Origin: Prinsepia uniflora
Taxonomy: Eukaryota; Streptophyta; Magnoliopsida; Rosales; Rosaceae
DNA length: 64,000 nucleotides
Assembly (NCBI GenBank): GCA_032719365.1
Contig: CM064867.1
Location: 63,238,136 to 63,302,135 of the forward strand
Direction of reading: 5' to 3'
Shown here piece by piece: positions 60,001 through 64,000 of the stretch. Under the pieces are notes generated by a model. It worked only from the letters and a program-made list of their open reading frames with translations. It had not been told where the DNA came from and did not search any database. Numbering within the stretch: the first letter of the stretch is position 1; every line of letters begins with the position of its first letter. The translations under genes were made by a program, and so were the position numbers.

Positions 60001-60681
60001 ACCACAAACCCCAACTCACGTTTCCCATACTAAGCACTTACTCTGGGTTTTCTCGCGAAGATACGTACAGTGACAAGCCAACCCTCACAATAGGGTTCGT
60101 CAAATCATCACTAGGGTTATCAAAACCCACGGCATCCACTAGCTCATAACAACCTCAACCCTCGAGTCGTCACACCCAGCTAATAACATCCAATAAGATA
60201 TCAGGTCCCTTTGCCCCCACAACTCGAGGCTTTCTGCTACTCGTAGCCGCACAAGTCTAATCTCAACAAAACTAACCAAGGGTCACAAATCCAATCGACA
60301 TCCGGCCCCAACAGGCCACCGTCAACTAGTCTCCTCGGCATACTAGTACCACCAACTCAATAGGTTGTCATCAGCTCCATATGCTGCCTAGTCGACCATC
60401 AAGCATTTCCAGCGCCAAACACGATAACTACTCCGGCCCTAAGCCGGCATACATCTCACCACACATCACGTATCGGGTAACACATCACCCAGGCACTCGT
60501 GCTCTCCTAACTAACTAAGCCACTAAATAACATCCTATCTCTCGCGTCCAGGTTGATGACGGGTTGTTCCACATCAAAACATCACATCCATAGTAGCATC
60601 ACAACACCCAAATCGACGGACCAACTACTCTGGGAGCTCAAACCTCGTGCAACGTGCATAAACCCTACTCTAATACCAATT
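57005..60681 (-). other. Non-coding internal region of the complete minus element
   Basis: C/A-rich on the + strand. The polypurine tract (minus strand, about 57,006-57,016) opens it. All frames are short and without motif. Confidence 0.8.
60667..60678 (-). other. Primer-binding site, altered tRNA-iMet match
   Basis: ACTCTAATACCA on the + strand, ten of twelve bases matching GCTCTGATACCA. Both differences are transitions of the kind expected from methylated-cytosine decay. Confidence 0.8.
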
Positions 60682-63658
60682 TGACATGACCTACCCACAA
60701 TCCCCCGGAATTAAGGGCTAAGCCATGCTCCCATATAACTTACGTGTGACATGAAGGCCAAACCGACGTCCAACCTCCACGTAACACGTAAGTCGGACAA
60801 GGGATTCCCAAGCGAACTGTCCAAAAATTTCTAGACATCCCAGAGTGCGCAGAATCTGCTGTGGATCGCGTGTGTGTGATGTCTCTGTCTCTCTCTAACA
60901 ACAGCCCACACCACATCAAACCTGGAGGGTATCGAAAACATAAAAGACTGTGAGTGGATAAAAATAACTAATACGTTCAGAAAACAGTTTATAAGAATTT
61001 GCATTTACACCCTCCACGAAAAACCAATGCATGCATATGAAAACCTTTTCCTAAAACCATCTCATATCCAAATAAGAAAACCATCAATGAAAACCGGCAT
61101 CATTTCCTTTTTCTCAAATCCGTAACTCAATCCAGGGCCTCAACGCAAAATCATAAATCAATCATCAAAGTACGGGAACACAGCCCAAAACTCATTAAAT
61201 CCAAATCATCCGGGCCCTTTACCAAAACATTTGAAAACCAGTGAAAAACCAAAGTAAAATATCAATCAATCAAGTTGCTGGATCTCAAGCACGCCGAGTC
61301 TTTAAACTCAAAACATATGCGCATAATCAGGCCTTCCCGGGATATCAACGAGTCATTAAACTCAAAACACAATCAACAGGCCTCGGGGGATATCACAATA
61401 ACCGAGTCATTAAACTCAAAACATATCAATCCAGGGCCCTCCCCCGTCAATCAACCGAGTCTTTAAACTCAAAACTAGATCCAGCCGTATACGGGTCTTT
61501 AAACCCAAAACCAAGTGAAAATCATATAAATCCATATCCGAATTCGCAATCATAATTCCGTAAGCTGGCATCCTGAATAATCATTCCGAACCCAAATCCA
61601 GAAATTCACTTTCAAAAACCAAATCCCGAATCATCAATTCTAAAATCCAGTTCCAAAACCCGAAATCACATTTATCGAAATCACTTTTATGAACAGGGCC
61701 TGAAGCCCGAAATCACTTTCCAAAATCCTTTATAAATCATTAAAATCAATCATATCCCAAATTCCAAATCATCTTATCGAAACCATGATCAAATCATAGC
61801 AGAAAACCATATCTCGTAAAACGTGCAATTCCGTAAATATCTCGAAATATGTGCAAAACCATAAAGAATCAACATCATAATCATAAACATAGAAGTTACG
61901 TATAGAACACATATAAAACATTTATGCATGCATCATACGTTAGAAAGCAAAGTCCAATCACAGACCGTTCGCGTCACTGCCTCGATACGCGCTTAATTAC
62001 GCTTTCCCCGCTAATCCAATATCACCGGCTTTCCCAAACCTGTCCAAATCCCATAATAAGGTCACTACCTACTTCATAATGCTTCTACTAAAGCCCCATA
62101 ATTTTCCCGAATTTTTAACTTTTTTTAAACTAGCCTTTAAACCTTCGGACATCCCAAAACCCATCGAAACGATGTCCGATCGACTCGAAACCAGTGCCAA
62201 AATATTCGTTACATCGATTATATCATTTCACATGTTGAAAACTTCCCCATCAGAGGCACCACGCGCCCTCAGGCGCCACCCAAAGGGGCTACGTGTGGGC
62301 CTCACGCGCGGCACTGTTCATTGTCTTCAAGCTCAGTCAAACCCGGTTCATATCGGTCCGGTTCAGACTGGTCAAACCCGAACCGGCGTGGGCAGTTTGA
62401 CCCCATAATTCCTTCATTTTTTTGTCCAATTTCAATTCTAATCGATCCTATAGTTTCTTCTAAGTCATTCTTATCGATCTATAACCTTAAAACTTGAACT
62501 TTAGTTCCAGAAGTTACCTTCCAAAGCAAAGATCAAATCCAAGTTCTTCCTCCTCTGTGTTCTTGCTTCTCCGGCCACCGTTGGCCATAGTTTCAAGTCC
62601 TATGAACTCACCTGACCTTCCAGATCATCACCCAATTAATCAAATCGATCAACAACCAATAATTCATGAGTTTCCATTTTCGAATTTAAACAAAGGCTCA
62701 TGGGTTTTACCTCTTCTCGCCGTCGTGGACCACTGCCATGGCCACCATCATCAACTACTCGACCCCCTTTCCAACTTCCATTCATACTTCATGGCCAAAG
62801 AAGAAAGATCAAAGGACTTGGAGAGGTAGGCTGGTCCACGGTCTCTGTTCTTTATCCATGGCTTTAGGACCACCGTCCACGACCGTCCTCCCCGGTGTCC
62901 CCAACCTTATCATCTAATCCTCCCCTTCAAATTTCATGTTCAAAACACGGGCCAAGGAGGTCGTTTTGAAGGTGTTTGTAAGGTTGGTTTCTCACTGGTT
63001 TACTCACACACACACACATACTAGGACTCTGTTTTTCTCTGTTTTTCCACTCCACCCATGCACACACACACACACCCTGGTGTTAAAATCAAATGAAGGC
63101 GGTGAAAAGGGTTCTATTGCCTTCCAGAGAGGGACATGTGTCCAAAATCTGGTGGTCACAGATCCCTAAGCCCTCAAATGGCCAAAATGCCCCTTCCTTC
63201 ACAAATTACCATTTGCCCCTCATGTTCCTAGACCCGTAACGCTGTCGTCCGAACTCCAATGGACGCATGTTGCGTGTCATTGTATTTAGGGGATCGAGAC
63301 CTACCGAACGGTCCTTGAATTTCGAGAAAAAGTCGTGTCATATGAATAGTCAACAAATTGCCCCTTTTTAACCAAATTACCAAAATACCCCAAATCTTCC
63401 GAACATCATAAATTTTTCCTCGATTGTTGGAATCGGGCTTGCCACCTGTCTATGAACTCATGAGGTTGCGAACTATGTCACAGTCATCGGTCAAAGTCCA
63501 TTTGACTGCACGAACTAAAATTCAACATTTTACCCATTCCAAGGGCAAAACCGTCATTTCGCACCGTCCATCCGAAATCACCGAACTAATCACCGATTAA
63601 CTTCACTAGCTGTCATTAACCACTAATCTAATCCCAATTTTCAGGACGAGTCATTACA
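60682..63658 (-). repeat. 5' LTR of the complete minus element
   Basis: 2977 bases, TGACATGACC... to ...GACGAGTCATTACA. Clearly paired with 53,971-57,004 but with more differences and length changes than the LTR pair of the gag-only element, so probably an older insertion. (AC)n pieces lie at about 63,004-63,020 and 63,060-63,076. Confidence 0.93.
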
Positions 63659-64000
63659 AAAATGATGGGGAATGGATGAATGACACTTGTCATTCATCCA
63701 TTGGGCCTGTCCTAAAAATCTGGGCCCCACTTAAAGCCAAAAGTCCCTCGCCTCGTAAAACGTTTAATAGTTCATTCGAACTTTCGTGAACCATAACTTT
63801 TCCGTCAAACGTCATTCATCCATTGGGCCTGTCCTAAAAATATGGGCCCCACTTAAAGCTAAAAGTCCCTCACCTCGTAAAACGTGCAATAGTTCGTTCA
63901 AACTTTCGTGAACCGTAAATTTTTCCGTCGAACATCCGAATCGACATACCGCCTGTCTATAGACTCATATCGACTCGAACTACGTAACGTTCCTTGGCCC
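63659..64000 (-). mobile_element. Truncated minus LTR, second part
   Basis: Continues the LTR of 53,458-53,970 after the insertion, matching 48,712 onward. The palindrome (63,674-63,699) has the same co-varied arms as 48,728-48,753. The sequence runs off the window. Confidence 0.88.
63689..63932. repeat. 122-base tandem duplication in LTR
   Basis: GTCATTCATCCATTGGGCCT starts at 63,689 and again at 63,811, and both copies run through CCTCGTAAAACG to TTTCCGTC. The related LTR at 48,742 has only one copy, so the duplication is private to this one. Confidence 0.88.

Larger units (their letters stand above)
53971..63658 (-). mobile_element. Complete minus-strand LTR retrotransposon without coding capacity
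   Basis: 3' LTR 53,971-57,004, polypurine tract just after it, internal region 57,005-60,681, primer-binding site 60,667-60,678, 5' LTR 60,682-63,658, flanked by AAAAT. Neither strand of the 3.7-kb internal part encodes gag, protease, reverse transcriptase or integrase. It is therefore a large non-autonomous element (LARD-like) or an old decayed copy. Confidence 0.93.

Overview
This is a repeat-dominated piece of a flowering-plant nuclear genome. The evidence is very long (2.6-3.3 kb) TGTAAYGACCC...TGTCA-type LTRs primed by initiator tRNA-Met, a Mutator-like element (MULE), CACTA ends, a LINE remnant with the plant-type zinc/RNase H tail, GT-AG introns and CT/AT/TG microsatellites. A eudicot is likely but that is inference. 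No intact host gene, rRNA operon, tRNA gene or CRISPR array was seen.

Left part (1-12.87 kb): an LTR cut by the window edge (1-1616), AT-rich sequence with an old primer-binding site, a decayed CACTA transposase gene ending at a CACTA terminus (about 3.13-5.30 kb), a weak two-exon acidic ORF, a second CACTA-like end at 8867, a 5'-truncated LINE tail (11.28-12.16 kb), a third CACTA-like end, then a long (CT)n tract and a possible first exon.

Centre (12,874-34,695): one complete MULE bounded by about 260-bp terminal inverted repeats and a perfect 9-bp target duplication, TTTACTATT. It carries two convergent genes, both broken: on + a GRF-zinc-finger gene (13,287-15,043) and on - a mudrA-type transposase (29,993 down to 15,434). 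This is the layout of maize MuDR, with the GRF gene in the mudrB position. The transposase is split by a 9.6-kb gag-only LTR retrotransposon (17,903-27,527, duplication ATATC), and its upstream region holds a solo LTR (31,541-34,187, duplication AAACT). One transposase intron is almost entirely a minisatellite.

Right part (34.7-64 kb): 34.7-40.37 kb is older host-like sequence with a broken exon pair of a DUF3783-like gene and a solo LTR (duplication TAATG). From 40,375 to the end is a nest: a + LTR interrupted by a solo LTR (duplication TGCAA) and then by a - element (LTR 46,434-49,099). The far LTR of that - element (53,458-53,970 plus 63,659-64,000) is itself interrupted by a complete 9.7-kb - element (53,971-63,658, duplication AAAAT). 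Inside the - element lies an LTR carrying two 5S-rRNA-like domains (Cassandra-type), and an inverted fragment of the same LTR lies 3 kb away.

The best leads are the MULE with a GRF gene in the mudrB position, the 5S-bearing LTR with tandem 5S domains and an inverted partner, and a 24-26-bp LTR palindrome whose arms co-vary between copies.
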